Of a DNA stretch of 64,000 nt, positions 41,561-50,944 are shown in pieces (the stretch's first letter is position 1; every line of letters begins with the position of its first letter). Origin of the DNA: Chitinophagales bacterium (GTDB lineage Bacteria; Bacteroidota; Bacteroidia; Chitinophagales; UBA2359); NCBI GenBank assembly GCA_041392475.1, contig JAWKLZ010000002.1, forward strand, positions 1,558,501 to 1,622,500, written 5' to 3'. The position numbers and the translations under genes are program-made. The notes beneath the pieces are model-generated. The model had not been told where the DNA came from and ran no database searches. It saw only the letters and a list, made by a program, of their open reading frames with translations.

Positions 41561-42373
41561 ATGAAACTTATTAAAACACAGCTATGGTGCTTGTTATTCA
41601 TACTAATCTACACTAGTATGGTAGCTCAAGTACAGCCTAATGTATTAGAAGCAGTATTACAAGATGACTATTTCAGTATAGAGGTGTCTATTCGAGAAGG
41701 ATACAATGCTTTTGTCATTGAACCCTCTGGAATGAGTATAGTAGAACATGCTATCGCTTCTGGTAATCGAAATCTATTGACTACAATAGTCGAAAATATG
41801 CATACCGTATCCAATAAAGATGCATATACCCTTTTATCAAAAGCTATTGATTACAAGCAGATAGATATGGTAAAATATTTGTTGGGGAAAAATTTTCATG
41901 CCGAAATGAATAGCGTCGAAATGTATAATCTGGTTTGCCTTACCTTACAGCATGATTATGCAGACATTTATCGACTATTCACTGAATATTCCCCCGCTAT
42001 TGATAACCACCAAATGGATTTTTTGTCCATAGCAGCTAATAGTGATAAATTTGATATTTTTTCTTTCATTTTCAAGTATAAAAACCTAAAAACGTCTGAA
42101 AAACTTGGCAGTGAATCATTAATACATCAAGCAGCCAATAGTCTCCCAATAATAACCTTTCTGATTAATAAAGGTGCTGACGTAAACGCTCTTACCACGA
42201 ATGGGCATACACCACTACACCTTACCAAAGACCTAAAGATAGCTCAGTTATTGATTAAAAACGGTGCCATTGTAAACGTTGAAGACAACGAAGGACATAC
42301 GCCGCTTTATTATGCACAAAAAGCAGGTGATACCGCAATGGTTCGTTTGTTTGAAAGAGCATTGGAAAAATAA
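41561..42373 (+). CDS. Exported ankyrin-repeat protein
   Basis: 270 aa from ATG 41561, which gives a good signal peptide (MKLIKTQLWCLLFILIYTSMVA, cut before Q); the frame extends to a TTG at 41534 that would spoil it. The mature protein is a run of ankyrin repeats, degenerate at first and clear at the end (FLINKGADVNALTTNGHTPLHL, LLIKNGAIVNVEDNEGHTPLYYAQKAGDTAMVRL). Ankyrin repeats bind proteins; the partner is unknown. Monocistronic, ending in a structured terminator. Confidence 0.85.
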   Translation: MKLIKTQLWCLLFILIYTSMVAQVQPNVLEAVLQDDYFSIEVSIREGYNAFVIEPSGMSIVEHAIASGNRNLLTTIVENMHTVSNKDAYTLLSKAIDYKQIDMVKYLLGKNFHAEMNSVEMYNLVCLTLQHDYADIYRLFTEYSPAIDNHQMDFLSIAANSDKFDIFSFIFKYKNLKTSEKLGSESLIHQAANSLPIITFLINKGADVNALTTNGHTPLHLTKDLKIAQLLIKNGAIVNVEDNEGHTPLYYAQKAGDTAMVRLFERALEK

Positions 42374-42394
42374 TTGAACTACCTCAACAGTTCG

Positions 42395-42471
42395 GCCTCC
42401 TATTAAATGTGATATCTAAAGCATACTATATACCAAATTTATATGCTTTCACGCTTATTAGGAGGCTTTTT
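42395..42471 (+). terminator. Long structured terminator after the ankyrin gene
   Basis: Outer arms GCCTCCTA (42395-42402) and TAGGAGGC (42459-42466) are followed by T5. Nested inside is a second stem, GTGA/TCAC plus AAAGCATA (42418-42425) with TATGCTTT (42442-42449). The outer arm shares GCCTCCTA/TAGGAGGC with the hairpin at 35776. Confidence 0.75.
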
Positions 42472-42642
42472 ACATTCTAATCGGAACTAAATTTCTTCAA
42501 TTCTTGTTAGCCTCCAATATTTTTCTTCATATTTGCATTGTTACTTTTACTAGGGTAAGACTCAAAGAATCATCTTTTGACTTTGCTAACCAATGAGAAT
42601 CAACCATTTTTTAATCTTGATTTTCATCCTAATTATTATTCT

Positions 42643-43935
42643 ATGAACTTTATAGAAGAACTTCGATGGCGTGGAATGTTGCACAACAGCACTCCAGGAG
42701 TAGAAAAATTATTGGAAAACGAAAAGCCCGTTGCAGCTTATTTGGGTTGTGACCCAACAGCCCCTTCTCTCACAATCGGCAATTTGGCCTCCTTGATGAT
42801 GTTAATTCACTTCCAAAAAGCAGGACACAAACCGATTGCACTTGTAGGCGGTGCAACAGGAATGATTGGAGACCCTTCTGGAAAGTCTGCCGAACGTGAA
42901 TTGAAGTCAGTAGAAGTTTTGCATTACAACGTTGCTCAACAAAAGAAAATTCTTCAAAAACTGCTTGATTTTGACCATCCTGTAAATGGAGCAGAATTAG
43001 TGAACAACCACGATTGGTTTAAAGATATGCCTGTATTGGATTTCTTGCGAGACATCGGGAAAAACTTGACCGTCAATTACATGATGGCAAAAGATTCGGT
43101 AAAAAATCGCTTGGAATCGGGAATTTCCTTCACCGAATTTTCTTACCAACTCATTCAAGGCTACGATTTTGTGTACTTGAATAAGCATAAAAACTGCAAA
43201 ATCCAATTTGGAGGAAGCGACCAATGGGGTAACATGACCGCAGGAACGGAGCTGATTCGCAAAATGTCGGCTGAAGGTGAAGAGACCGAAGCCTATGCTG
43301 TCACCTGTCCATTGATTACCAAAGCAGACGGTACTAAGTTTGGTAAAACCGAAAGCGGCGCAGTGTGGCTCAGTCCAGAACTAACCTCTCCCTACAAATT
43401 CTACCAGTTTTGGCTCAATTCTTCTGATGAAGATGTTAAAAGATACATCCGCATTTTTACGCTTTTGGATAAAGAAACGATTGAAGCTCTTGAAGCCGAA
43501 CACAACGAAGCTCCACACCAACGAATACTTCAAAAGCGATTGGCACAAGAAATAACGACCATGCTACACGGCGAAGATGCTTATGACACCGCCATACAAG
43601 CCTCCGAAATATTGTTTGGAAAAGGTACAAAACAAACGCTCCGCAACTTATCGGAAGATGATTTTTTGGATATTTTTAGAGGTGTACCTCAAATTGAAAT
43701 AAGCCAATCCGCCATTAAAGAAGGCATCAATGTGGTTGATTTTTTAGCAGAAGCAACCCAACTTTTTTCTTCAAAAGGAGAAATTCGCCGAGGCATCAAA
43801 GGCAATGGTATCAGTATCAACAAAGAAAAAGTTTCGGATGCGGATTCAATCATTACCACAGATGATTTGATAGCAGGGAAATATATTTTGATGCAAAAAG
43901 GGAAGAAAAGTTATGCGATTGGGGTGGTGAGCTAA
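42643..43935 (+). CDS. tyrS: Tyrosyl-tRNA synthetase
   Basis: 430 aa from ATG 42643 (the frame runs back to a TTG at 42577 without homology). It charges tRNA-Tyr. Class I features are the Rossmann domain with YLGCDPTAPSLTIGNLASL, QLIQGYDFVYL, FGGSDQWGNMTAGTEL, the KMSKS-like KFGKTESG and a C-terminal S4 domain (KEGINVVDFLAEATQLFSSKGEIRRGIKGNGISINKEKV). In the HIGH-like motif the first His is Thr44 (TIGN), where close relatives have HIGN; that His contacts ATP in studied enzymes. The rest is intact, so I expect a working enzyme. Confidence 0.96.
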   Translation: MNFIEELRWRGMLHNSTPGVEKLLENEKPVAAYLGCDPTAPSLTIGNLASLMMLIHFQKAGHKPIALVGGATGMIGDPSGKSAERELKSVEVLHYNVAQQKKILQKLLDFDHPVNGAELVNNHDWFKDMPVLDFLRDIGKNLTVNYMMAKDSVKNRLESGISFTEFSYQLIQGYDFVYLNKHKNCKIQFGGSDQWGNMTAGTELIRKMSAEGEETEAYAVTCPLITKADGTKFGKTESGAVWLSPELTSPYKFYQFWLNSSDEDVKRYIRIFTLLDKETIEALEAEHNEAPHQRILQKRLAQEITTMLHGEDAYDTAIQASEILFGKGTKQTLRNLSEDDFLDIFRGVPQIEISQSAIKEGINVVDFLAEATQLFSSKGEIRRGIKGNGISINKEKVSDADSIITTDDLIAGKYILMQKGKKSYAIGVVS

Positions 43936-43956
43936 ACGATGTTACTATATGAATTA

Positions 43957-44646
43957 CTACCTCTCGGTTTTTCCTTCTTTTACATAATATTTTTTGGCGT
44001 ATTTATCAGGTCGAATCTTTGGGTCGTAAATACGATTGCCTTTTATGCGCCATTTTCGATTGGTAAAATATTCATAACGATTAAGTTCATGGTTAAGAAA
44101 TAGTTCTATTGTGTAGTCGTTCCCAGTTAATTCTATGGAAGAAATTTCTATGTTTCCATAATCTAAAGATTGAATATGCAATTTTTCAGCCTGTCGAAAT
44201 TTTGATAACATACATACTCCAAATTCATCGGTAGTAGTTTCTTCGATTAACTTAGATTCGTTCATCAACAAGCATTTTGCATAAAGTAAAGACACTTTAC
44301 TCTCCTCATCTATTAACTTGATTTCGAGTCCTTCTTTGTTTGTTAAAGGGTTCATTATCAGATTAAAGGTTTCTTTATCTTTCTTTTTAGGTTGTTTTTC
44401 ACTATTGAGAACTAAAGTATTCTTACTTAGCTCCCAAGTGCCCAAAGTTGTACCACAAATCATACCTTGTCTCCAGCAGTACTTAAAAGTCCTATCTGGA
44501 TTTAATTGGATATTTGCCCAAACATCATGAGGGTAAGTAATCTGCCAGTAATATTTCCCAGAGATTTCGCTGATTGGTATTTGTTTTGAAGTTGAACAAG
44601 CTGCAATTATTATTGCAAAGCAAGAGAGAATAAATAGACGTTTCAT
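43957..44646 (-). CDS. Putative lipoprotein of unknown function
   Basis: 229 aa. The signal ends at a lipobox (IIIAACS, Cys17). The mature N-terminus ISGKYYWQITYPHDVWANIQLNPDRTFKYCW with TLGTWELSKNTLVLNSE resembles short lipocalin-like domains of Bacteroidota lipoproteins. A C-terminal part (residues about 130-210) has a DEFGVCMLSKF motif and beta-strand periodicity. It is convergent with tyrS and 29 bases downstream of another exported-protein gene, so the two may form a unit. Confidence 0.65.
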   Translation of the reverse strand: MKRLFILSCFAIIIAACSTSKQIPISEISGKYYWQITYPHDVWANIQLNPDRTFKYCWRQGMICGTTLGTWELSKNTLVLNSEKQPKKKDKETFNLIMNPLTNKEGLEIKLIDEESKVSLLYAKCLLMNESKLIEETTTDEFGVCMLSKFRQAEKLHIQSLDYGNIEISSIELTGNDYTIELFLNHELNRYEYFTNRKWRIKGNRIYDPKIRPDKYAKKYYVKEGKTER

Positions 44647-44675
44647 TTGGCGTTAGTTTAGGTTTATCATTTTGT

Positions 44676-45650
44676 TTACTCTCTAATCTCCACCTTCCCT
44701 TCAATCCACGGACCTCCATTCAAATAAAAATCCATCCCCGTTTTCTTTTCAATATCCACCAGTTGATTCCTCACTTCAATTGGTCTCATATAAATAGCCG
44801 CTCTCAATTCGTTGGATTTTGACAATTCCGACTGAGAAGGCGGTTCAAGAATTCCATACATTGACGTTTCTCTATCGTTTTTGACGCAGTGATACCATTC
44901 ATCTATCAATGCAAGTTCAAAAGGCGAAATTTGACCGTTTTTCAAGGCGTTTACCAGTTTCGGTTTTAAATATAAATAAAGAGTATCTTGTTGTACATAT
45001 TCTTGTGAGATAGAATTGTGGTGACTGAGAATAGTAGACATCCAATAATAATTTCCAACAAGTTTTTCGCCAGGATAACCATAACTTTCAATGATGTTGA
45101 TAGATTCCGCCATTTGCTTTTCGCTATGAGGCGCAAATTTTTTCTCAGCATACCTATCTTGTGCGTCCGAACTGAAAGTAAACAAAGCTCCAATGGCTTT
45201 CCATTGGTCTTTTGAAAACATTTTTTTTACCTGTTTTTGTAATTCTTCATTTAGATTCGATTCGTATTGATGCCTGAGCACTCGGTATTCTGTTTTGATT
45301 GAATTCCAATCTTCTTCCTTTTTTAATTGAGATATATATTTATTTCTCTTTATGGATTTTAGCTTCCATCCAGCCAATATTCCTTGCCTTAAATACTTCT
45401 TGGCTTTCGTTTTATCTTCTAAAAACAATGCAAGTTGAGTCGCTATTTGGTATTCTCTTAAAAATACAAAATCATAGTTGTCAAACAAGGATTCGTAAAC
45501 TTGCAGCGCATCGCTGTATTTTTCCGAACCAATGAGCTTTTCAGCTTCTATAACTTGCTGATGGTAAATCGCATAATCTTGTTTTTCTCCTGCAATGGCG
45601 TTCACCATTGAAAAAATGAATATAAAATGAAATATAGAGGTGAATTTCAT
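44676..45650 (-). CDS. Exported protein, DUF6624-like
   Basis: 324 aa with a signal peptide (FHFIFIFSMVNAIA). Residues 25-130 are helical and TPR-like (EAEKLIGSEKYSDALQVYESLFDNYDFVF). The C-terminal part (SYGYPGEKLVGNYYWMSTILSHHN, LYLYLKPKLVNALKNGQISPFELALIDEWYHCVKNDRETSMYG) resembles the DUF6624 pattern, with a His pair and an Asp. The family has no known function. It precedes the lipoprotein gene on the same strand. Confidence 0.6.
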   Translation of the reverse strand: MKFTSIFHFIFIFSMVNAIAGEKQDYAIYHQQVIEAEKLIGSEKYSDALQVYESLFDNYDFVFLREYQIATQLALFLEDKTKAKKYLRQGILAGWKLKSIKRNKYISQLKKEEDWNSIKTEYRVLRHQYESNLNEELQKQVKKMFSKDQWKAIGALFTFSSDAQDRYAEKKFAPHSEKQMAESINIIESYGYPGEKLVGNYYWMSTILSHHNSISQEYVQQDTLYLYLKPKLVNALKNGQISPFELALIDEWYHCVKNDRETSMYGILEPPSQSELSKSNELRAAIYMRPIEVRNQLVDIEKKTGMDFYLNGGPWIEGKVEIRE

Positions 45651-45828
45651 TACTTAAAAAAGATTTAGGTGTATCACGGTGAGATACTGAGGTGATTAAT
45701 GAATGACCATTTCAGCTTCAATCAGGGATAAAGTGCTTTCATCACATCATTACTGCAATAGGACTCTATTCAAAACCCGTTCATCACAATTCTTTTGAAG
45801 GACAATTATCTTGCTTTAATTTTGGAGC

Positions 45829-46659
45829 ATGATGACAAAAACAAACAAAAAGACGTGGCGGATTATTCAGATTATTGCAGTCGTATCGGCGCTGATTCCG
45901 ATAGTGATAACCGCCTTTGAATTGATTACGACCAACAAAGAATCCGTCGTATTTTTAGAGAATTTTCACCCAACCCTCAGCCTGATAGTTCTTTTCTACT
46001 ATGGCTTGTTGATGGTTTTGGGTGTGTCTTGGCTGATAAAACAACTTATCAACCAAATCAAGTTTCTCCTCCAATTGAAGAACGAAAAAACCAGAGCAGA
46101 GTTGCTTCATTTAAAAAGTCAGGTCAATCCGCACTTCTTCTTCAACATGCTGAACAACCTCTATGGTTTGGTAGGTAAAGATGATAAAAAGGCGCAAGAT
46201 TTGATTCTCAAACTTTCTGATTTGATGCGTTACAGCATTTACGAAGGACAAAAAGATTTTGTGCCGATTTCGGAGGAAGTCGAATACCTCAAAAACTACA
46301 TCGAACTGAATAAGATGCGCTACCACAAAAAGATAGACATACAGTTTGAGGAGCAGATTGAAGAAGATTATCAAGTGATGCCCTTGCTGTTCATCCTACT
46401 TTTGGAAAATGCGTTCAAGCATGGTGTGGAGAAATTGACAGAGAATGCCTATGTTCACATCAACATTTTTGCAGACAAAGAGCAAATACAACTGACGGTA
46501 GAAAACAATTTTGACTCTTCTGAGAAGGAAGAACAAGCTGGAATTGGATTGAAAAACCTCAAACGAAGGCTGCAATTGGCGTATCCTGACCAACATGCTT
46601 TGTCTTTTTCCATCACAGGAAATGTATATAAAGCCAAACTAAAATTGGCACATTTATGA
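45829..46659 (+). CDS. LytS-type sensor histidine kinase
   Basis: 276 aa. Two transmembrane helices (about 10-30 and 46-68) precede a His_kinase domain with the phospho-acceptor block RAELLHLKSQVNPHFFFNMLNNLYGLV (His in NPHFF). An ATPase part follows with LLFILLLENAFKHGVEK and GIGLKNLKRRLQLAYPD. No sensor domain is present outside the membrane, so the stimulus may be membrane or cell-wall stress. It overlaps the response-regulator gene by four bases (ATGA), a coupled pair. Confidence 0.92.
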   Translation: MMTKTNKKTWRIIQIIAVVSALIPIVITAFELITTNKESVVFLENFHPTLSLIVLFYYGLLMVLGVSWLIKQLINQIKFLLQLKNEKTRAELLHLKSQVNPHFFFNMLNNLYGLVGKDDKKAQDLILKLSDLMRYSIYEGQKDFVPISEEVEYLKNYIELNKMRYHKKIDIQFEEQIEEDYQVMPLLFILLLENAFKHGVEKLTENAYVHINIFADKEQIQLTVENNFDSSEKEEQAGIGLKNLKRRLQLAYPDQHALSFSITGNVYKAKLKLAHL

Positions 46660-47354
46660 TTCGATATCTAATTATTGACGATGAATACATCGCCCACGAG
46701 ATCATTGAAGGGTATTGCAAACTTTTGCCCAATATGGTATTGAAGAAAAACTGTTATGACGCACTCGAAGCCTTTGAATACTTGAACGAAAACCCAATCG
46801 ACCTCATTTTTCTCGACCTCAATATGCCCAAGTTGAAGGGGTTTGACTTCTTGAAAACCCTCAATTCTCCTCCCAAAGTGATTGTGACAACTGCCTATAA
46901 AGAATATGCACTCGAAGGATACGAGTTGAATATTGAAGACTATTTGCTCAAGCCCTTCGGTTTTGACCGTTTTTTGAAGGCAATCAACAAAGCCTTTGTT
47001 TCTTCAAGACCTCAACAAACTCTTTCAAGTCAAAGCCTGCCTCCCAAAAAGCGGATTTTTTTGCGAAGTAACAAAAAGTACATACAGGTAGAAGTTGATG
47101 AAATTCAGTACTTAGAGGCTTCTGGAAATTATACCAAAGTGGTAAACGCAAAGGAAACGATTGTCATTCGAGAGAAAATTTCGGATGTGTTGGCATTGTT
47201 GCCCAAACAAGGTTTTTTGCAAGTGCACAAATCCTTTGCTGTTGCTGTTAGGCACATCAAAAACATTGAAGGGAATCAGATAGTTATTGGAAAGGATTTT
47301 ATTCCGATTGGGAAAATGTATAAGAGTGGAGTTAATCAGCTTTTGAAGTCGTAG
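46656..47354 (+). CDS. LytTR-family response regulator
   Basis: 232 aa. The receiver domain (1-120) has IIDDE at the start, the phosphorylation Asp in LIFLDLNMPKLKGF, and a Lys in LLKPFGF. A LytTR DNA-binding domain (about 130-230) has KKRIFLRSNKKYIQVEVDEIQYLEASGNYTKVV and LQVHKSFAVAVRHIKNI. It is phosphorylated by the kinase encoded just upstream and binds direct-repeat sites; targets are not apparent here. The 3' end overlaps the convergent gene by 23 bases. Confidence 0.95.
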   Translation: MIRYLIIDDEYIAHEIIEGYCKLLPNMVLKKNCYDALEAFEYLNENPIDLIFLDLNMPKLKGFDFLKTLNSPPKVIVTTAYKEYALEGYELNIEDYLLKPFGFDRFLKAINKAFVSSRPQQTLSSQSLPPKKRIFLRSNKKYIQVEVDEIQYLEASGNYTKVVNAKETIVIREKISDVLALLPKQGFLQVHKSFAVAVRHIKNIEGNQIVIGKDFIPIGKMYKSGVNQLLKS

Positions 47355-47715
47355 ATTTACTTTCAACTAAATAAGCATCTCCCTCCCATTTAAACTCTCG
47401 TCCATAGACAAAAGCCAACTGACGCAAATGTAAAAACAAGTCATTCCAAAACATTTTCTCATAAAAACCTCCTTTTGGCGTTTGGTTGTAAATCATGATT
47501 GCTTCTTTGATTTCCCAATAGGATATAAGGTCTTTTTGAAGAATATCGTTTATTCTAACGAGAGCCTCGAACTGCAAAAATAGCCTTTCGCTTTTATTGG
47601 ATTTTTTCTTATAAATCTCCTCCATTCTCTTCAATCTAATGAAGAAATATTCATCTAATGATTCTCCTTCATTTTCCATATCAAAGGGAGATACTTTTTC
47701 CGTTTCGTGAATCAT
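47332..47715 (-). CDS. Small protein of unknown function
   Basis: 127 aa, acidic to neutral, with no signal peptide or membrane helix. It is mostly helical by residue pattern (DEYFFIRLKRMEEIYKKKSNKSERLFLQFEALVRINDILQ). I recognise no family. The 3' end overlaps the LytTR gene by 23 bases. It lies 11 bases downstream of the large oxidoreductase gene, so it could be the last gene of that transcript. Confidence 0.5.
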   Translation of the reverse strand: MIHETEKVSPFDMENEGESLDEYFFIRLKRMEEIYKKKSNKSERLFLQFEALVRINDILQKDLISYWEIKEAIMIYNQTPKGGFYEKMFWNDLFLHLRQLAFVYGREFKWEGDAYLVESKSTTSKAD

Positions 47716-47726
47716 AGTATCGTAAT

Positions 47727-50042
47727 TTAACTGACCAATTCCATCCTCACCACCACCGACTTTGAAGCAGGCGTATCACTGTATTTTTCCTTCAAATTCA
47801 CAGGGACCAATACATTCGCTTCAGGGAAATAAGTTGCCACACATTGACGGGGAATATCGTATTCCACAACCATAAAAGTTTCTGCAATGCGTTCCTCACC
47901 ATCATAAGAGCTATGTAAATTCACAAAATCACCTTGCTTCAATCCCGCAGCCTTCAAGTCCTCTCCATTCACCATCACCACACGCCGACCATTAGAAATG
48001 CCCCTATATCGGTCGTCCAAACCGTAAATCGTGGTGTTGAATTGGTCGTGACTTCGAACCGTAGCCATCAAGTATTCGTCTGCCTTCAATTCGTGTTTGG
48101 GTAGTACATTGACCGTAAATTTCGCTTTGCCGACATCCGTATGGAATTTCCCATCCCTTGCACCATTCGGCAAATAAAATCCACCATTTTTACGTACCCG
48201 CTCATTGTAATTGTCAAAACCTTTAATCGTTTTTTCAACAGCATCTCGAATCAAATCGTAATTTTCCATCATGCCCTGCCAATCCGCATTGCCGACCTTT
48301 CCCTTCAATGTCGCCATTGCCAAACGGCACACAATTGCAGGTTCGCTGATTAAATGTTCGGAAGCAGGACGTAGATTTCCTTGTGAACGTTGGACAACGC
48401 CCATCGAATTTTCGGTACTGACAAACTGCTTACCACTTTTCTGCAAATCTTCCTCCGTTCTGCCCAAACACGGGAGAATCAAGGCATTTTTGCCGTGAAT
48501 CAAATGGCTTCGATTGGGTTTGGTCGAAACGTGAACGGTCAATCTGCAATTCTGCAAACCTTTGAAGTTAAGTTCGGTGTCGGGTGTTGCAGTTGCAAAA
48601 TTACCCCCCATCCCAAAAAACACCATTCCCTTTTTCTCAGCCATTGCTTTGACTGCATTAACCGTATTGAAGCCTTCCTTTTGAGGTGGATCAAAGTCAA
48701 AAACCGCTTTCAATTTTTCGCCCAATTCAGGACGCAATTTTTCCCAAACGCCCATAGTTCGGTCACCTTGTACATTGCTGTGTCCACGAACAGGGCAAGT
48801 TCCACCACCCTTTATGCCGATGCTTCCTTTGGCGAGCAAAAGATTGACCCATTCCGTAATGTTTGCTACACCATTTTTGTGCTGCGTCAAACCCATCGCC
48901 CAACAAACGATGATGCGCTCGGATGTATGAATCATTTCTGCGGCTTCTTGTATCTCGTTCAATGGAATACCGCACTGTTTCGACAAATCTTTGAGTTTGT
49001 AATTGTCCAAATCGTTTACAAAAGCTTCGTATCCAGTTGTATGTCGATTGATAAAGGTATGGTTGAATACCCTCCCTGGAGATTGTCTTTCTTTTTCGGC
49101 AAGAATCTTCAAGATGGCTTTGGTCAAAGCGACATCTTCGTTGATTTTGACCTGCAAAAACAGATTGGACAAGGGTATGCCGCCATTGAAGTAGTCCACT
49201 ACTTTTTGTGGGTCTTTGAATTTTATCAAGCCTGTTTCCTTCAATGGGTTGATACTGATAATTTTCGCCCCTTTTTTCTTGGCTTTTCGGAGGGCAGACA
49301 TCATGCGGGGGTGATTCGTGCCAGGGTTTTGACCTGCAATGATGATGAGGTCGGTTTCGTAAAAATCCTCCAATTTGACCGAACCTTTGCCAATCCCCAA
49401 AGTTTCGGAAAGCGCATAGCCACTTGATTCGTGGCACATATTGGAGCAGTCGGGCAGATTGTTCGTGCCAAATTGACGGGCAAACAATTGATACAAAAAG
49501 GCGGCTTCGTTGCTCGTTCGACCAGAAGTGTAAAAAATGGCATCGTCTGGACTGTCCAAATCATTGAGTTCTGCCGCAATAAACTGAAAGGCTTCTTCCC
49601 ACGAAATGGGTTGGTAATGCGTTTGTCCTTCCTTCAAAATCATCGGATGTGTAATACGTCCTTGTTTACCGAGCCAATATTCGGAGTAAGTTTTTAATTC
49701 CTCTACGCTGTATTTTTGGAAAAATTCAGGGGTTACTCTCGCTTTTGTAGCTTCTTCTGCAACGGCTTTTGCGCCATTTTCGCAGTATTCCCCCAAACTC
49801 GAACGATGGTCATCAGGGTCAGGCCATGCACAGCCCGGACAGTCAAAGCCTTCCATCTGATTGACGCTGAACAAAGTTTTGAGAGTCGTGCTGACATCCA
49901 TTTCTTCAAAACTTCGCTTGAGAGTCGTCAATACGGCAGGAATCCCCGCAGCTACTTTTTTGCTTTTGCCGACTTTGATGTTTTCTGCTTCAATGGGAGG
50001 CTGTACATTGATTTTTTGAAGGTCTTTCTTGTTTGGATTCAT
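47727..50042 (-). CDS. FdhF/YdeP-family molybdopterin oxidoreductase
   Basis: 771 aa from ATG 50042 (MNPNKKDLQK); the frame extends to a TTG at 50081, which is less likely. The fold is that of formate-dehydrogenase-like molybdoenzymes: FDCPGCAWPDPDDHRS near the N-terminus, PISWEEAFQFIAAELN, TSGRTSNEAAFLYQLFARQFGTNNLPDCSNMCHESSG, IIIAGQNPGTNHPRMM and a C-terminal molybdopterin dinucleotide-binding domain (VRSHDQFNTTIYGLDDRYRGI). No Tat signal, so it is cytoplasmic. YdeP of E. coli is linked to acid resistance, and the substrate is unknown. The miaE gene lies upstream on the same strand. Confidence 0.92.
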   Translation of the reverse strand: MNPNKKDLQKINVQPPIEAENIKVGKSKKVAAGIPAVLTTLKRSFEEMDVSTTLKTLFSVNQMEGFDCPGCAWPDPDDHRSSLGEYCENGAKAVAEEATKARVTPEFFQKYSVEELKTYSEYWLGKQGRITHPMILKEGQTHYQPISWEEAFQFIAAELNDLDSPDDAIFYTSGRTSNEAAFLYQLFARQFGTNNLPDCSNMCHESSGYALSETLGIGKGSVKLEDFYETDLIIIAGQNPGTNHPRMMSALRKAKKKGAKIISINPLKETGLIKFKDPQKVVDYFNGGIPLSNLFLQVKINEDVALTKAILKILAEKERQSPGRVFNHTFINRHTTGYEAFVNDLDNYKLKDLSKQCGIPLNEIQEAAEMIHTSERIIVCWAMGLTQHKNGVANITEWVNLLLAKGSIGIKGGGTCPVRGHSNVQGDRTMGVWEKLRPELGEKLKAVFDFDPPQKEGFNTVNAVKAMAEKKGMVFFGMGGNFATATPDTELNFKGLQNCRLTVHVSTKPNRSHLIHGKNALILPCLGRTEEDLQKSGKQFVSTENSMGVVQRSQGNLRPASEHLISEPAIVCRLAMATLKGKVGNADWQGMMENYDLIRDAVEKTIKGFDNYNERVRKNGGFYLPNGARDGKFHTDVGKAKFTVNVLPKHELKADEYLMATVRSHDQFNTTIYGLDDRYRGISNGRRVVMVNGEDLKAAGLKQGDFVNLHSSYDGEERIAETFMVVEYDIPRQCVATYFPEANVLVPVNLKEKYSDTPASKSVVVRMELVS

Positions 50043-50110
50043 GGTGTTGTTAGGATTGCCGATAGAATTCGTATTTTTCAAAGATAAGGAGAATATGTTT
50101 GATAGTTACT

Positions 50111-50698
50111 TCAATGGATTCTATCTCCCCTCAATGCAATCCCCTCCATGATTTTCTTTTCATATTCGAGCCATTCTGCCCATCGGGCTTTTACTTGTTC
50201 CTCGCTAAAATAGGTGCGTGCCAATCCGAGAAATAGCGTGTAATGCCCTGCTTCTGAAACCATGAGTTTGTAGTAAAATTCACTCAACTCTTCGTCGCCA
50301 ATGTTTTTCCAAAGCAATTTGAAGCGTTCACAACTTCGGGCTTCAATAAGTCCCGCCATCAATAGGAGGTCTAAGAGTCGGTAGTCTTTGCTATTGCCTA
50401 TGGTCAAAAATTTTCGGAGTTCGCCCACATATTCATCTTTGCGTTGTCTGCCGAGTGGAATGTTGCGTTTTTTCATTTGCTGCAAAACCATTCGAAAATG
50501 CCCCCATTCTTCGGTGACAATTGGGGCAAGTTGTTCGACCAATTCTGCTTTATCTGGATAGAGCTGAATTAGGGAAATGCAAGTAGAGGCTGCTTTTTGC
50601 TCGCAATAAGCATGGTCGGTGAGGATAAATTCGAGGCTCTTTTCTGCAAGGTTTACCCAGCGAGGATCGGTTGGTAATTGGAGTCGGAGAATGGACAT
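50111..50698 (-). CDS. miaE: tRNA-(ms2io6A)-hydroxylase
   Basis: 195-aa ferritin-like di-iron protein. The iron ligands are visible as DHAYCEQKAAS, VTEEWGHFRMVL (ExxH), LIEARSCERF and SEAGHYTLFLGLA (ExxH). MiaE hydroxylates the isopentenyl side chain of the modified adenosine at tRNA position 37 using O2. Length and motifs match the family. It precedes the oxidoreductase gene by 68 bases. Confidence 0.9.
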   Translation of the reverse strand: MSILRLQLPTDPRWVNLAEKSLEFILTDHAYCEQKAASTCISLIQLYPDKAELVEQLAPIVTEEWGHFRMVLQQMKKRNIPLGRQRKDEYVGELRKFLTIGNSKDYRLLDLLLMAGLIEARSCERFKLLWKNIGDEELSEFYYKLMVSEAGHYTLFLGLARTYFSEEQVKARWAEWLEYEKKIMEGIALRGDRIH

Positions 50699-50896
50699 GG
50701 TGTTAAGGATGAAATTTTAAATTAGTGAATTTGCGTATTTTCAAAACACAAAAATAAGGGAATGAATGAAAATAGAAGTAATATGCTCTCAGAATAGATA
50801 GACAATAAAAATTAAGAACGAGTGATTCTTCAATTTTTTTTACGGATGTAGTTAATCCTCTCGACATTCAAAGCCATTTTTGGGTCAATTGTTTGC

Positions 50897-50904
50897 TAAA
50901 TTTG
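50897..50904 (+). promoter_or_regulatory. -7 element (TAAATTTG) for the FecI gene
   Basis: TAAATTTG fits TAnnTTTG and lies 40 bases before the TTG start codon at 50945. No -33 box is evident. Confidence 0.4.
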
Positions 50905-50944
50905 TATATTTACCAGACCTAACCTATACAAACAATTTTGCGAA

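Noticed and set aside
44673..44678. GTTTAC match upstream of the lipoprotein gene
   Set aside because: It reads on the plus strand into the end of a minus-strand gene and lacks the second box.
48390..49427. 345-codon plus-strand frame
   Set aside because: It lies antisense inside the FdhF/YdeP gene, has Phe- and Cys-rich composition and no domain; a shadow of the real gene.
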